From assembly GCA_017794825.1 (NCBI GenBank), contig CP051237.1:186001-250000 (forward strand): DNA of 64,000 nucleotides. Direction: 5' to 3'. A program made the translations under genes and the position numbers. The stretch comes from Pararhizobium sp. Lineage in GTDB: Bacteria; Pseudomonadota; Alphaproteobacteria; Rhizobiales; Rhizobiaceae. Below the pieces are notes generated by a model. That model searched no databases. It was not told where the DNA came from and saw only the letters and a list, made by a program, of their open reading frames with translations. Below are positions 18,523 to 27,290 of this stretch, piece after piece (positions within the stretch are counted from its first letter, which is position 1; every line of letters starts with the position of its first letter).

Positions 18523-19410
18523 CTACTCCAAATTCTGTATTTGCTCGCGAAACTGATCGATGATCACCTTCAGTTCCAGTCCGTTGGCGGTCACGGATGC
18601 GGCGTTGGACTTGGAGCAGATCGTGTTGGCTTCACGGTTGAATTCTTGCGCCAGGAAATCGAGCTTGCGACCCACTGGGCCCGTATCCGCAATCAGTCGC
18701 CTGCTGGCCTCGACATGGGCGTAGAGGCGGTCTATTTCCTCGCGAAGATCGGCTTTTGCCGCGAGAATGGCAACTTCCTGATGTATCCGGTTGATGTCGA
18801 GTTCGGCGCTGTTGTTCAGCAGAAGCGACACCTGTTCCGCCAGCCTCTTGCCGATCGCCGCCTGACTTCGCGACGGGTCTTCGTCCACACGGACCGCCAG
18901 CGCATGAATTTCAGCAATCCTGCCTTCCACGTAAGCGGCGATCTTCTCGCCCTCGGCCAGCCGTGTCGCCCGCAGATCGCTGATCGCCAGAGCCAGTCCT
19001 GCGAGTATTGCTTCATGCTCCGCTTCTAGGGTTTCCACATCAAGATCGGGCTCCTTGAGCTCGAGAACGCCGCGAATATTGAGCAGGCCGTCCCATCGTG
19101 GCGGCGCAGCCTCGATCCTGTCGCCAAGGCTTTCCATCATCTTGACAATAGCATCTATTGCTTCCTGATTGATGACGGCTTGCAGGGCTTGGCCTTCGCG
19201 TGAGAGCGTCAGGGTCGCCTGAATACTGCCGCGCTGGAATCCGTTCTTCAGCGCTTCACGAACCAACGGCTCCAGTCGATCGTAGCCGACGGGCAGGCGT
19301 ATGCGGCAATCCAGCCCTTTTCCATTCACGGAACGCAACTCCCAGGACCAGCGGAGCGTTCCACAGACCCCTTCCTGTCGGGCGAAGCCGGTCATCGATT
19401 GTATCGTCAT
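18523..19410 (-). CDS. YicC/YloC family endoribonuclease
   Basis: YicC-family proteins are endoribonucleases that, in E. coli, affect small-RNA turnover. From the ATG at 19410 there are 295 residues starting [13 protein letters not shown], the invariant N-terminus of the family, and the C-terminal DUF1732 half includes [20 protein letters not shown] and [17 protein letters not shown] longer in-frame start at 19452 is rejected because the MTGFAR motif should lie within about six residues of the start. It sits directly upstream of gmk, its usual neighbour. Confidence 0.94.
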   Translation of the reverse strand: MTIQSMTGFARQEGVCGTLRWSWELRSVNGKGLDCRIRLPVGYDRLEPLVREALKNGFQRGSIQATLTLSREGQALQAVINQEAIDAIVKMMESLGDRIEAAPPRWDGLLNIRGVLELKEPDLDVETLEAEHEAILAGLALAISDLRATRLAEGEKIAAYVEGRIAEIHALAVRVDEDPSRSQAAIGKRLAEQVSLLLNNSAELDINRIHQEVAILAAKADLREEIDRLYAHVEASRRLIADTGPVGRKLDFLAQEFNREANTICSKSNAASVTANGLELKVIIDQFREQIQNLE

Positions 19411-19685
19411 GGCTCTACCGGTTATGCGACGCTTTAGAGCCAGCGCCGGCACCTGCGTTCCGAATCGTTGCTACTTGTTTCTCCGGCGGCACTTTACGAG
19501 GTTCGGCAGGCCAGCAACAGCTGGACAACCCTCAAGCGGCTGACAAAACCCCAGATTTCATCATGGATTCCAACTGGACGCGAAATCACAGCGAGCAAAC
19601 CGACAGGAATGCACCGAATGCGGCAGGAAGTTGCATGGCCGGCGGCTGGTGTTCAACTCGTAACGCCAGCAGGAAGAGATCGCAA

Positions 19686-20852
19686 CTACTGTCCGTCTCC
19701 AGAGGGTGCTTCGGTTTCCTCGGCCCTTTCGGCTTCAATGCGGCGCCAGCGCCTGACATTCGCGTTGTGCTGATCGAGCGTTTCAGAAAACACATGTCCG
19801 CCGGAACCGTCCGCAACGAAATAGAGATTGCTCGTCTTGGAAGGATTTGCGACGGCCTCGAGCGCAGCGCGGCCGGGATTTGCAATCGGCGTCGGCGGCA
19901 GACCATCGATCTGATAAGTGTTGTAGGGCGTTACCTTTTCAATATCAGACTGATAGATCGGCCGGTCGGAAGGCTTTCCGGCTCCGCCGAAAATACCGTA
20001 AATTATCGTCGGATCGGATTGCAACCGCATGCCACGGTCGAGCCGATTGAGGAAGACGGACGCCACCATGGAACGCTCGTCCGCGCGACCGGTCTCCTTC
20101 TCGACGATAGAGGCAAGCGTCACAAATTCATCCTTGGTGCTGATGGGCAAGTCAGCGCTGCGCCGACTCCAGATTTCGTCGATCAGCGCCGTCTGGGATT
20201 CGTGCATCTGTTCAAGGACCTCGCGGCGGGTTGTGCCACGCGTGAACTTGTATGTCTCGGGGCGCAGATAGCCTTCCGGCGGAAGTTCCTTGGGAAGATC
20301 GCCGGTCAACTGGCTGCTTTCGCTCAGCCTCTGAATGATCTGCTGAACTGTCAGGCCTTCTGGAACAGTGACGCTGTAGAGAATGGACTTGCCGGAACGC
20401 AGGAGATCCATGATGTCCCGCATCGAAGACTCGGCCTTTATCTGGTACTCGCCGGCCTTCAGGGAATCCCCAGGCATGTATGTCCGCACCCCGAGTTGGA
20501 ATATCAGCGAGTTTGAGATGATATCGCGACGCGCTAAAAGATCAGCGATCTCCTTGACGCTGGCGCCCTGACGAACGAGAAACTCCGTATTACGACCCAG
20601 CGGGCCGCTTTCGTCGAATTTCAATTTTCCATAATAGACAGCGATCGCAGCGCCGATCAGCAGCACGACGGCGAGCGTCATAAGAAAATTCAGGAAAACG
20701 ACAAACTGGCTCCGCGCCCGCCTGGAACGCTTCGGCGGTTGTGGTGCTTCTTCGGGTTTGAGCGACTTGCTTGCAGTCCGCGGAAGCACCGGTCCGCCGT
20801 CGATTGTGGGCCCGTAACCAGCGCCCCGTCCTGAACTTCTGCCGTCGTTCAC
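19686..20852 (-). CDS. mltG: Endolytic murein transglycosylase MltG
   Basis: A membrane-anchored lytic transglycosylase that cuts nascent glycan strands. The 388 residues begin with a Pro/Arg-rich cytoplasmic tail of about 48 residues. One membrane helix follows (FLNFLMTLAVVLLIGAAIAV), then a LysM-like region (ASVKEIADLLARRDII), and the YceG domain. The catalytic Glu sits in TLASIVEKETGRADER, with LPPTPIANPGRAAL and YFVADGSGGHVFS near the end. The start is GTG with AGAGG about 8 bases upstream. A 275-bp gap separates it from yicC, in which I see no gene. Confidence 0.95.
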   Translation of the reverse strand: MNDGRSSGRGAGYGPTIDGGPVLPRTASKSLKPEEAPQPPKRSRRARSQFVVFLNFLMTLAVVLLIGAAIAVYYGKLKFDESGPLGRNTEFLVRQGASVKEIADLLARRDIISNSLIFQLGVRTYMPGDSLKAGEYQIKAESSMRDIMDLLRSGKSILYSVTVPEGLTVQQIIQRLSESSQLTGDLPKELPPEGYLRPETYKFTRGTTRREVLEQMHESQTALIDEIWSRRSADLPISTKDEFVTLASIVEKETGRADERSMVASVFLNRLDRGMRLQSDPTIIYGIFGGAGKPSDRPIYQSDIEKVTPYNTYQIDGLPPTPIANPGRAALEAVANPSKTSNLYFVADGSGGHVFSETLDQHNANVRRWRRIEAERAEETEAPSGDGQ

Positions 20853-20945
20853 GTTGAAACCTCTAAACTGGGAATCACCACACTGTTACAACACGCAATA
20901 AAGTACAGGATTGTGGCAATAGATGGCTGATCCGCCCGTCGTTTG

Positions 20946-22208
20946 TTAATCTGTATAGCGCCGCAACACAAGCGAGGCGTTGGTCCCACCGAAGCCGAAT
21001 GAATTCGATAACGCCACGTTGATTTCGCGTTTCCGCGCGACCTTGGGGACAAGATCAAGTTCGGTATCGATTGCCGGATTGTCGAGGTTCAAGGTCGGAG
21101 GCGCGACATTGTCCCGTATCGCCAATGTGCAGAAGATCGCCTCGACTGCGCCCGCCGCGCCCAGTAGATGCCCGATGGCGGATTTTGTCGACGACATCGA
21201 TATGCCGGAGGCCGCCTTGCCGACAACACGCTCGACTGCTCCAAGCTCAATGGTGTCGGCCATCGTCGAAGTCCCATGGGCGTTTATGTAATCGATGTCA
21301 GAAGCGTCAATGCCGGCCCGCTTCAAAGCGCTCGACATGCATCGATAGGCGCCTTCCCCGTCCTCAGCCGGCGCAGTGATGTGAAACGCATCACCGGAAA
21401 GGCCGTAACCGATGACTTCCGCATAGATCTTGGCGCCTCGCGCCTTGGCGTGCTCAAGCTCCTCCAGAACCACTACGCCGGCGCCCTCGCCCATAACAAA
21501 CCCGTCACGGTCGATATCATAGGGTCGCGAGGCGCGTTGTGGTTCATCATTGTAATCAGTGGAAAGCGCCTTGCAAGCAGCGAAACCCGCAAGCGCAATG
21601 CGGCATATGGGAGACTCCGCCCCGCCTGCGACCATCACGTCGGCGTCGCCTAGCGCAATCAGCCGGCTGGCGTCGCCAATCGCGTGCGCGCCCGTAGAAC
21701 AAGCGGTTACCACGGAATGGTTCGGTCCGCGCAGTTTGTGCTTGATGGAGACCTGCCCCGAAGCGAGGTTGATCAGCCTTCCCGGTATGAAGAACGGAGA
21801 GACGCGGCGCGGTCCCCGGTCTCGCAACGTGTAGCCGGCTTCGATGATGCCCTGGAGGCCGCCGATACCGGAGCCTATCAACACGCCCGTTGATATCTGG
21901 TCCTCATCCGACTGCGGAGACCAGTCCGCATCGGCGAGCGCCTGGTCCGCAGCGGCTGTCGCATAAACGATGAAAGGGTCGACCTTCCGCTGCTCCTTCG
22001 GCTCCATGTACTTGTCGGGATTGTATGTGCCGTTGGAACCGTCACCTATGGGAATCGAGCAGGCGATCTTCGCTGGCAGATCGTCGACCTCGAAGGCTTC
22101 GATCTTAGAAGCGGCGTTTTCTGAGGCCAGGAGTCTGCGCCAGCTGACCTCCGTGCCATCACCAAGAGGGGAAACCATTCCGGTTCCCGTAATTACAACA
22201 CGACGCAT
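20946..22208 (-). CDS. fabF: Beta-ketoacyl-ACP synthase II
   Basis: A condensing enzyme that elongates acyl-ACP with malonyl-ACP. The 420 residues start MRRVVITGTGMVSPLGDG. The catalytic Cys is in VVTACSTGAHAIGDAS, the two His are in NAHGTSTMADTIE and SAIGHLLGAAGAVEA, and the C-terminal SNSFGFGGTNASL is complete. GGGAGGG lies 6 bases before the ATG. A hairpin separates it from acpP upstream, so readthrough from acpP may be limited. It is followed 93 bp later by mltG. Confidence 0.97.
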   Translation of the reverse strand: MRRVVITGTGMVSPLGDGTEVSWRRLLASENAASKIEAFEVDDLPAKIACSIPIGDGSNGTYNPDKYMEPKEQRKVDPFIVYATAAADQALADADWSPQSDEDQISTGVLIGSGIGGLQGIIEAGYTLRDRGPRRVSPFFIPGRLINLASGQVSIKHKLRGPNHSVVTACSTGAHAIGDASRLIALGDADVMVAGGAESPICRIALAGFAACKALSTDYNDEPQRASRPYDIDRDGFVMGEGAGVVVLEELEHAKARGAKIYAEVIGYGLSGDAFHITAPAEDGEGAYRCMSSALKRAGIDASDIDYINAHGTSTMADTIELGAVERVVGKAASGISMSSTKSAIGHLLGAAGAVEAIFCTLAIRDNVAPPTLNLDNPAIDTELDLVPKVARKREINVALSNSFGFGGTNASLVLRRYTD

Positions 22209-22296
22209 GTGTTGCCCTCCCTATGATTCAATTACGCTCTGGTGAACGTGTTTCAGCTGCGGCGCGACGCCGGTTTTATCAGCTGACAAGACAATA

Positions 22297-22317
22297 CAGC
22301 CCGGAAAATCCGGGCTG
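22297..22317 (-). terminator. Hairpin between acpP and fabF
   Basis: Perfect 9-bp arms (CAGCCCGGA / TCCGGGCTG) with a 3-base loop. On the minus strand the hairpin is followed by a T-rich stretch (TATTGTCTTG). It lies 74 bp after the acpP stop and 88 bp before fabF, which fits a partial terminator that lets acpP be expressed above fabF. Confidence 0.55.
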
Positions 22318-22390
22318 TGGCGCAAAGCCTTCAGATCATGATCAAATTGTCGGATTTGACTGGCTGTCAGGCTGTGCACCGCCGATCCGC

Positions 22391-22627
22391 TTAACTCTGG
22401 GACTTCTCGATATACTTGATCGCGTCGCCAACCGTCAGAATGGTGTCGGCTGCGTCGTCCGGAATTTCCACTCCGAATTCTTCTTCGAAAGCCATGACCA
22501 GTTCAACCGTATCCAGAGAGTCGGCGCCAAGGTCATCAATGAAGCTTGCCCCTTCCGTCACCTTCTCGGCGTCAACGCCAAGATGCTCGACTACTATATT
22601 CTTAACGCGTTCTGCGGTATCGCTCAT
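22391..22627 (-). CDS. acpP: Acyl carrier protein
   Basis: The small acidic carrier of growing fatty acyl chains, 78 residues from the ATG at 22627. The phosphopantetheine attachment Ser is in [12 protein letters not shown], and the last helix contains [14 protein letters not shown] longer in-frame start is rejected because ACPs begin MSDTAERV in this group. It is flanked by fabG and fabF as in most Proteobacteria, and by hairpins on both sides. Confidence 0.98.
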   Translation of the reverse strand: MSDTAERVKNIVVEHLGVDAEKVTEGASFIDDLGADSLDTVELVMAFEEEFGVEIPDDAADTILTVGDAIKYIEKSQS

Positions 22628-22769
22628 GTCGGTATCCTCGACCCCTATACGTTTTGCTATGCCTTGGATAGCGGCATGCATTCACTCATTCAAGCTCAAA
22701 GCGCCTTATAATTCGGCACACCAGTCCCGTCAAAATACAAGCCTTTGATTTCCCCAGAATTCCGGGATA

Positions 22770-22791
22770 GCGCCCGCGCCTTTGCGGGCGC
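22770..22791 (-). terminator. GC-rich hairpin between fabG and acpP
   Basis: Arms GCGCCCGC / GCGGGCGC (8 bp) with a 6-base loop in the 262-bp gap downstream of fabG. There is no T-tract on either strand, so it may be an mRNA-stabilising or attenuating structure rather than a terminator. Confidence 0.35.
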
Positions 22792-22889
22792 CAACAACAC
22801 TGGATGCGGCCATTAACACGGTTTCTGCCGGGCGCAAAGCCCAAACTGAAACCTTTCATGCGCAGGCGCGATCGCAGAGTCGCGTCACG

Positions 22890-23627
22890 TCAAATCATCG
22901 CCATGCCGCCATTAATATGCATCGTCTGCCCCGTAATGTAGCTCGCCTCGTTCGACGCAAGGAACAGGACGCCAGCCGCCACCTCGGCGCCATCGCCGAT
23001 GCGCCGCATGGGAATAGCTCCCATGATCGCTTCTTTCTGCTTGTCATTCAGCTTGTCGGTCATCGCCGACTGGATGAACCCCGGCGCCACGCAATTGACA
23101 GTGATGTTGCGGGGAGCAATTTCCTGCGCGAGCGACTTCGTAAAGCCGATCAGACCCGCCTTTGACGCGCAGTAATTGGCCTGGCCGGGATTGCCGGTCA
23201 CGCCCACAACGGAAGTGATGTTGATGATCCGGCCGTGGCGGCGGCGCATCATCGGATGCGTCAGTTCCCTGGTCAGTTGGAACACTGCAGTCAGATTGAC
23301 GCCGATGACGGCGTTCCAGTCTTCGTCGGACATGCGAACGAACAAGCCGTCCCGCGTAATCCCTGCGTTGTTGACGAGAATATCGACGCCCTGGAGCTGC
23401 TCTTCTGCTTTTTTACCGAGAGCTTTCACCTCATCGACGTTTGAAAGATTGGCGGGAAACACATGCACATTGCCGCCAAGCTCCGAGGCAAGCGCGTCCA
23501 GCTTTTCGACCCGCGTGCCGTGCAGCCCGACGGTTGCGCCGGCCTTGTGAAGATAGCGGGCGATTTCCTCGCCGATTCCACCGGACGCGCCGGTCACAAG
23601 GGCCTTGCGGCCGCTCAGGTCAAACAT
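22890..23627 (-). CDS. fabG: 3-oxoacyl-ACP reductase
   Basis: An NADPH-dependent short-chain reductase that reduces beta-ketoacyl-ACP. The 245 residues carry the cofactor motif VTGASGGIGEEIA, NNAGITRDGL, the catalytic Ser in INITSVVGVTGN and YxxxK in YCASKAGLIGFTKS, and end TGQTMHINGGMAMI, typical of true FabG. It starts 15 bp after fabD and belongs with fabD and acpP. Confidence 0.97.
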   Translation of the reverse strand: MFDLSGRKALVTGASGGIGEEIARYLHKAGATVGLHGTRVEKLDALASELGGNVHVFPANLSNVDEVKALGKKAEEQLQGVDILVNNAGITRDGLFVRMSDEDWNAVIGVNLTAVFQLTRELTHPMMRRRHGRIINITSVVGVTGNPGQANYCASKAGLIGFTKSLAQEIAPRNITVNCVAPGFIQSAMTDKLNDKQKEAIMGAIPMRRIGDGAEVAAGVLFLASNEASYITGQTMHINGGMAMI

Positions 23628-23642
23628 CGATCAAACTCCGGT

Positions 23643-24581
23643 TCATAATTGATTTACAAGTTCCGCAACGTCCTGCGGGGTGTTGACAGGCTTAGCTGTC
23701 ATGTCAGGAGCAATGCGGCGCGCCAGCCCCGTCAAAACCTTGCCGGCGCCGATCTCGAAAATTTCGGTCACGCCATTGGCGTCAAGCCAGCCAACGCTTT
23801 CGCGCCAACGCACCTGACCGGTCACCTGCCTGACAAGCAGGTCAGCGATTTCCGCCGTACCGGTCACCGGACCGGCCGCCACATTGGCGACCAGCGGGAC
23901 GCAGGGCGCCTGCATGGCGACCTCGGCCAGCGCCTCCTTCATGGCGTCCGCCGCCGGCGCCATCAGTGCGGAGTGGAAAGGCGCGGAAACCGGCAGGAGC
24001 CTGGCGCGCTTTGCGCCCATCTCGCTCGCCTGTTGCGCCGCAGCCTCTATGTTCGCTTTGGAACCGGATATGACGAGTTGACCCGCCCCATTGTCATTGG
24101 CGATCTGGCAAACGCCGCCTGCCGAATTCTCGTTGCATATCGCATGCACCTGTTCGCGTTCGAGACCGATAATCGCGGCCATCGCGCCTTCGCCGACCGG
24201 CACTGCGGCCTGCATGGCTTCTCCTCGAATGCGAAGGAGCTTCGCGGTGTCCGCAACCGAAAAAGCGCCTGCAGCCGCCAGCGCAGAATATTCGCCCAGC
24301 GAATGACCTGCGACATAGGCGACCTTGTCTTTCAGGACGAATCCTTCCGATTCCAGCGCGCGGACGATCGAAAGCGAGACCGCCATCAGCGCAGGCTGGG
24401 CGTTGGCCGTGAGCGTCAGGTCTTCGTCAGGGCCTTCCCAGATGATCCTGGAGAGCTTCTGACCGAGCGCTTCGTCGACCTCCTCGAAAACCGCACGGGC
24501 TGCAGGATAGGCTTCGGCCAGTTCCTTGCCCATGCCGACAACCTGGCTGCCCTGTCCGGGAAACGTAAATGCCCAACTCAT
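23643..24581 (-). CDS. fabD: Malonyl-CoA-ACP transacylase
   Basis: Transfers malonate from CoA to ACP to start elongation. The 312 residues begin with FTFPGQGSQVVGMGKELA. The nucleophile Ser is in AGHSLGEYSALAAAG, the supporting Arg in IRGEAMQAA, and the His in VSAPFHSALM. It is the first gene of the minus-strand fab operon. In rhizobial genomes the gene beyond fabD is usually rpsF; here a catabolic cassette lies between them. Confidence 0.97.
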   Translation of the reverse strand: MSWAFTFPGQGSQVVGMGKELAEAYPAARAVFEEVDEALGQKLSRIIWEGPDEDLTLTANAQPALMAVSLSIVRALESEGFVLKDKVAYVAGHSLGEYSALAAAGAFSVADTAKLLRIRGEAMQAAVPVGEGAMAAIIGLEREQVHAICNENSAGGVCQIANDNGAGQLVISGSKANIEAAAQQASEMGAKRARLLPVSAPFHSALMAPAADAMKEALAEVAMQAPCVPLVANVAAGPVTGTAEIADLLVRQVTGQVRWRESVGWLDANGVTEIFEIGAGKVLTGLARRIAPDMTAKPVNTPQDVAELVNQL

Positions 24582-24667
24582 CCCAAATGCCTTTCATCGA
24601 TGCCGCAGTGGGTCCGCCTAACATCATCGAACGAGAGGCAAGTCAAGGGGCAGTTCACCGTGAGTAA

Positions 24668-25996
24668 TCAGTAGGCCTGTGCGTATTTCTCGCATATTTC
24701 CATATCGGTCAGGCCGTTCATGATGTCGATCTCGCATCGCTTGTGCGCGAGATAGACCTTGATGAAGGTTTCGCCAAAAGCCTTCTTCGCCCAGTCGCTG
24801 GCCTCCAGTCGGTCGAGGGCGTCGGCAAGGCTGGTCGGCAATCGGGCGCATCCGATATCCGCAAGTTGCTCGGGCGTCATCTCGTTGGGGTCGCTTTCGG
24901 TGACCACTGGCGTCGGCATGCTTTCGTCGAGACCGTTCAAGCCGGCGTTCACGAGCGCCGCCATAACCAGATACGGGCTCGCGGCGGCGTCCGAAACGCG
25001 ATATTCGAAATGAAACTTGCCTGCAAAATCTTTCTCGTCCCTTGGCTGGAAGACCGGGCAGATTCGCACAGCCGCCTCGCGGTCGCGGTAACCGACATTG
25101 TTGCAAGTCGGGCTCCAGCGATGCGGTGTCATTCTGATGTAGGAGGGTACGGCCGGCGCTGTCATGGACACGAATTCCGGCAGACGCCGCACCACGCCGG
25201 CGATGAATGCGCCAGCTCTGTCGGAAACACCGTGGGGCTTTGCGCTGTCGAAATCAACCGGATTGCCCTCAATGTCATGCAGCGAGAAATGCAGGTGCAC
25301 GCCGTTGCCGACGCCCTCCGGATCGAGGATTGGGGCAAAACTCGCACGTTCGCCGAGGCCATGCGCCACGGCGCGGGTCATTTCCCGCAACACGACAGCG
25401 TCGTCACAAGCGCCGATCGCATCGTTTGGACCAATTGTGACCTCGCATTGCCCGGGGCCATATTCCGGCATGAAAGTATCGAGTTTCAGACCGACGCGAT
25501 CGAGGACCACCATCAGCCTGTCCGGAAACTCGCCCATGCGGCGAAAGGCGCGCAGCGCGTAGCCAAGTCCCGGCTGCGGCCGACCGCCCGAGTAATGAAA
25601 TTCGTGCTCGAACGCGGCCTTCAGCACAAGCCCGTAGTCGTTTTTCAGCCGTTCGGCGGCGGCTTTCGCCTGACCGCGCAGGCAGCATTCCCAAGGCTCG
25701 TCCTCCAGCGTCATCACATCACCGATCACGAAACACTCATTGACGCCGTATTCCGGGATCGCAAGGTCGATCATGGTCGAGTAATCCGGTCTGATCAAAA
25801 GATCCCCGCGCGGCCCCCAGGGGCTGGCGGCAATCGGACCGAAAGAAGTAATTTGAACGCAGGTTCCAGTCCACCCAACGCCGGTTTCCGTCCGCAAGAC
25901 CTTCGCACGCAACGGCATCGCCTTTCCGCGAAGCTGACCCGATATATCGCTGGTTACGACCATCATCAGATCGGTGTTCTTACGGTTGTCGGTCAT
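24668..25996 (-). CDS. Glutamine synthetase-like gamma-glutamyl-amine ligase (copy 1)
   Basis: A 442-residue GS-fold ligase, predicted to join an amine to the gamma-carboxyl of glutamate with ATP. GS elements visible are the N-terminal beta-grasp VTSDISGQLRGKAMP, the metal-binding AAFEHEFHYSGG, the substrate loop GVGNGVHLHFSLHD and the C-terminal FEYRVSDAAASPYLVMAAL. The sequence is far from canonical GlnA: the usual NRxxxxR-type nucleotide segment is replaced by TPHRWSPTCNNVGYRDREAA. It is the last gene of the cassette, 145 bp after the iron alcohol dehydrogenase and beyond a strong hairpin, so expression may be lower. The amine substrate is not identifiable from sequence. Confidence 0.85.
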   Translation of the reverse strand: MTDNRKNTDLMMVVTSDISGQLRGKAMPLRAKVLRTETGVGWTGTCVQITSFGPIAASPWGPRGDLLIRPDYSTMIDLAIPEYGVNECFVIGDVMTLEDEPWECCLRGQAKAAAERLKNDYGLVLKAAFEHEFHYSGGRPQPGLGYALRAFRRMGEFPDRLMVVLDRVGLKLDTFMPEYGPGQCEVTIGPNDAIGACDDAVVLREMTRAVAHGLGERASFAPILDPEGVGNGVHLHFSLHDIEGNPVDFDSAKPHGVSDRAGAFIAGVVRRLPEFVSMTAPAVPSYIRMTPHRWSPTCNNVGYRDREAAVRICPVFQPRDEKDFAGKFHFEYRVSDAAASPYLVMAALVNAGLNGLDESMPTPVVTESDPNEMTPEQLADIGCARLPTSLADALDRLEASDWAKKAFGETFIKVYLAHKRCEIDIMNGLTDMEICEKYAQAY

Positions 25997-26076
25997 CGCC
26001 TCGTCCTTCGCCCTGTATGAAATTTACGATTGCAACCTTTTTCCAGATTAGTGGGACCGAGTAAAGCACAGGGAAT

Positions 26077-26100
26077 CCGCGGGAAACGTCATTCCCGCGG
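26077..26100 (-). terminator. Hairpin between iron alcohol dehydrogenase and GS-like copy 1
   Basis: Perfect 9-bp arms (CCGCGGGAA / TTCCCGCGG) with a 6-base loop, downstream of the iron alcohol dehydrogenase on the minus strand and upstream of the last ligase gene. The downstream bases are only weakly T-rich, so attenuation rather than full termination is likely. Confidence 0.45.
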
Positions 26101-26141
26101 CCGTCAGCCGTTGCAAATCCGAAGGGAAGAAAAGTTCTGGA

Positions 26142-27287
26142 TCAGAGACAATCGCGAAACAGCTGTGCGGTGTTTTCCCGGGTCATCTCGACGGGATTGC
26201 TGCCAGCCGTCGGGTCGACGATCGCCATTTCGGTTAGTTCATCGATTCGGTCCTCGGATACGCCCATTGCAGCCAGCCCGCTTGGGACGCCGAGTTTCGA
26301 GCGCAAGTCGACCACATAGTCGTAAAAGCCATCAAAGCCGCCGTCGATGCCAAGATAGGCGGCGGCTCGCTCGATTTTGTCCTCGATTATCGCACGATTG
26401 AATTTCAGAACAGGAGGCATGACGACGGCGTTGGTCATGCCGTGGTGGGTGTTGTAAACAGCGCCTACGGGATGCGACAGAGCATGGATCGCGCCCAGTC
26501 CCTTCTGGAAGGCGACGGCGCCCATGGCTGCGGCGCTCATCATGTTGGCGCGCGCTTCCAGATTGTCCGGCTCGGCAAACACGACCGGCAGGTTTTCCTT
26601 GACCAGCCGCATGCCTTCAAGCGCTATTCCCTGGCTCATCGGGTGATAGAACGTCGTCGAATAGGCTTCCAGGCAGTGGGCGAACGCATCCATACCGGTG
26701 CCGACGGTGATCGCCTGCGGCATGCCACAGGTCAACTCCGGATCGCAGATCACCGCGGATGGCAGCATCTTCGGATGGAAAATGATCTTTTTGACATGGG
26801 TTTGCGAGTTGGTCAGCACCCCTGCCCGACCGACTTCCGATCCTGTGCCGGCCGTAGTAGGAACCGCGACGTTCGGAGCGATCGCATCGGCGTCGGCGCG
26901 CGTCCACCAGTCGCCAATGTCCTCCAGATCCCAGACCGGGATCGACTGTCCCGCCATCAGGGCGATGGATTTGCCAAGATCGAGCCCCGAGCCGCCGCCG
27001 AATGCAACGACGCCGTCATGACCACCGGTCTTGTAGACCTCAATACCGGCGGCGAGATTGATATCCGTCGGATTGGGATCAACCTCGGAGAACACGGCGC
27101 GACCAAGGCCTGCCTTCTCCAGAAGATCGAGCGCATGAGCGGTGATCGGCAGGTTGGCCAGACCGCGGTCGGTCACCAGCAATGGCCGCTTGATGCCGGC
27201 AACTGCGCAGGCTTCTCCGAGTTCGGCGATACGTCCGGCGCCGAAGCGTATCGGATTTGGGTAGCTCCAGTTTGCAACCATGCTCAT
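26142..27287 (-). CDS. Iron-containing alcohol dehydrogenase
   Basis: A group III Fe-dependent NAD(P) alcohol dehydrogenase of 381 residues. The nucleotide-binding GGGSGLDLGKSIALMAG and PTTAGTGSEVGRAGVL and the metal-ligand helices HCLEAYSTTFYHPMSQG and IHALSHPVGAVYNTHHGM, with three His, are all intact. It lies 3 bp after the aldehyde dehydrogenase gene, so the two are likely to act in sequence, alcohol to aldehyde to acid. Given the flanking GS-like ligases, the alcohol is most likely carried on a gamma-glutamyl amide; this is an inference. Confidence 0.93.
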   Translation of the reverse strand: MSMVANWSYPNPIRFGAGRIAELGEACAVAGIKRPLLVTDRGLANLPITAHALDLLEKAGLGRAVFSEVDPNPTDINLAAGIEVYKTGGHDGVVAFGGGSGLDLGKSIALMAGQSIPVWDLEDIGDWWTRADADAIAPNVAVPTTAGTGSEVGRAGVLTNSQTHVKKIIFHPKMLPSAVICDPELTCGMPQAITVGTGMDAFAHCLEAYSTTFYHPMSQGIALEGMRLVKENLPVVFAEPDNLEARANMMSAAAMGAVAFQKGLGAIHALSHPVGAVYNTHHGMTNAVVMPPVLKFNRAIIEDKIERAAAYLGIDGGFDGFYDYVVDLRSKLGVPSGLAAMGVSEDRIDELTEMAIVDPTAGSNPVEMTRENTAQLFRDCL

Positions 27288-27290
27288 CGT

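Noticed and set aside
24668-25996. Calling the GS-like proteins glutamine synthetase GlnA
   Set aside because: Both lack the full canonical GlnA motif set, and the operon of dehydrogenases, hydrolase and importer fits amine ligation better than ammonia assimilation.
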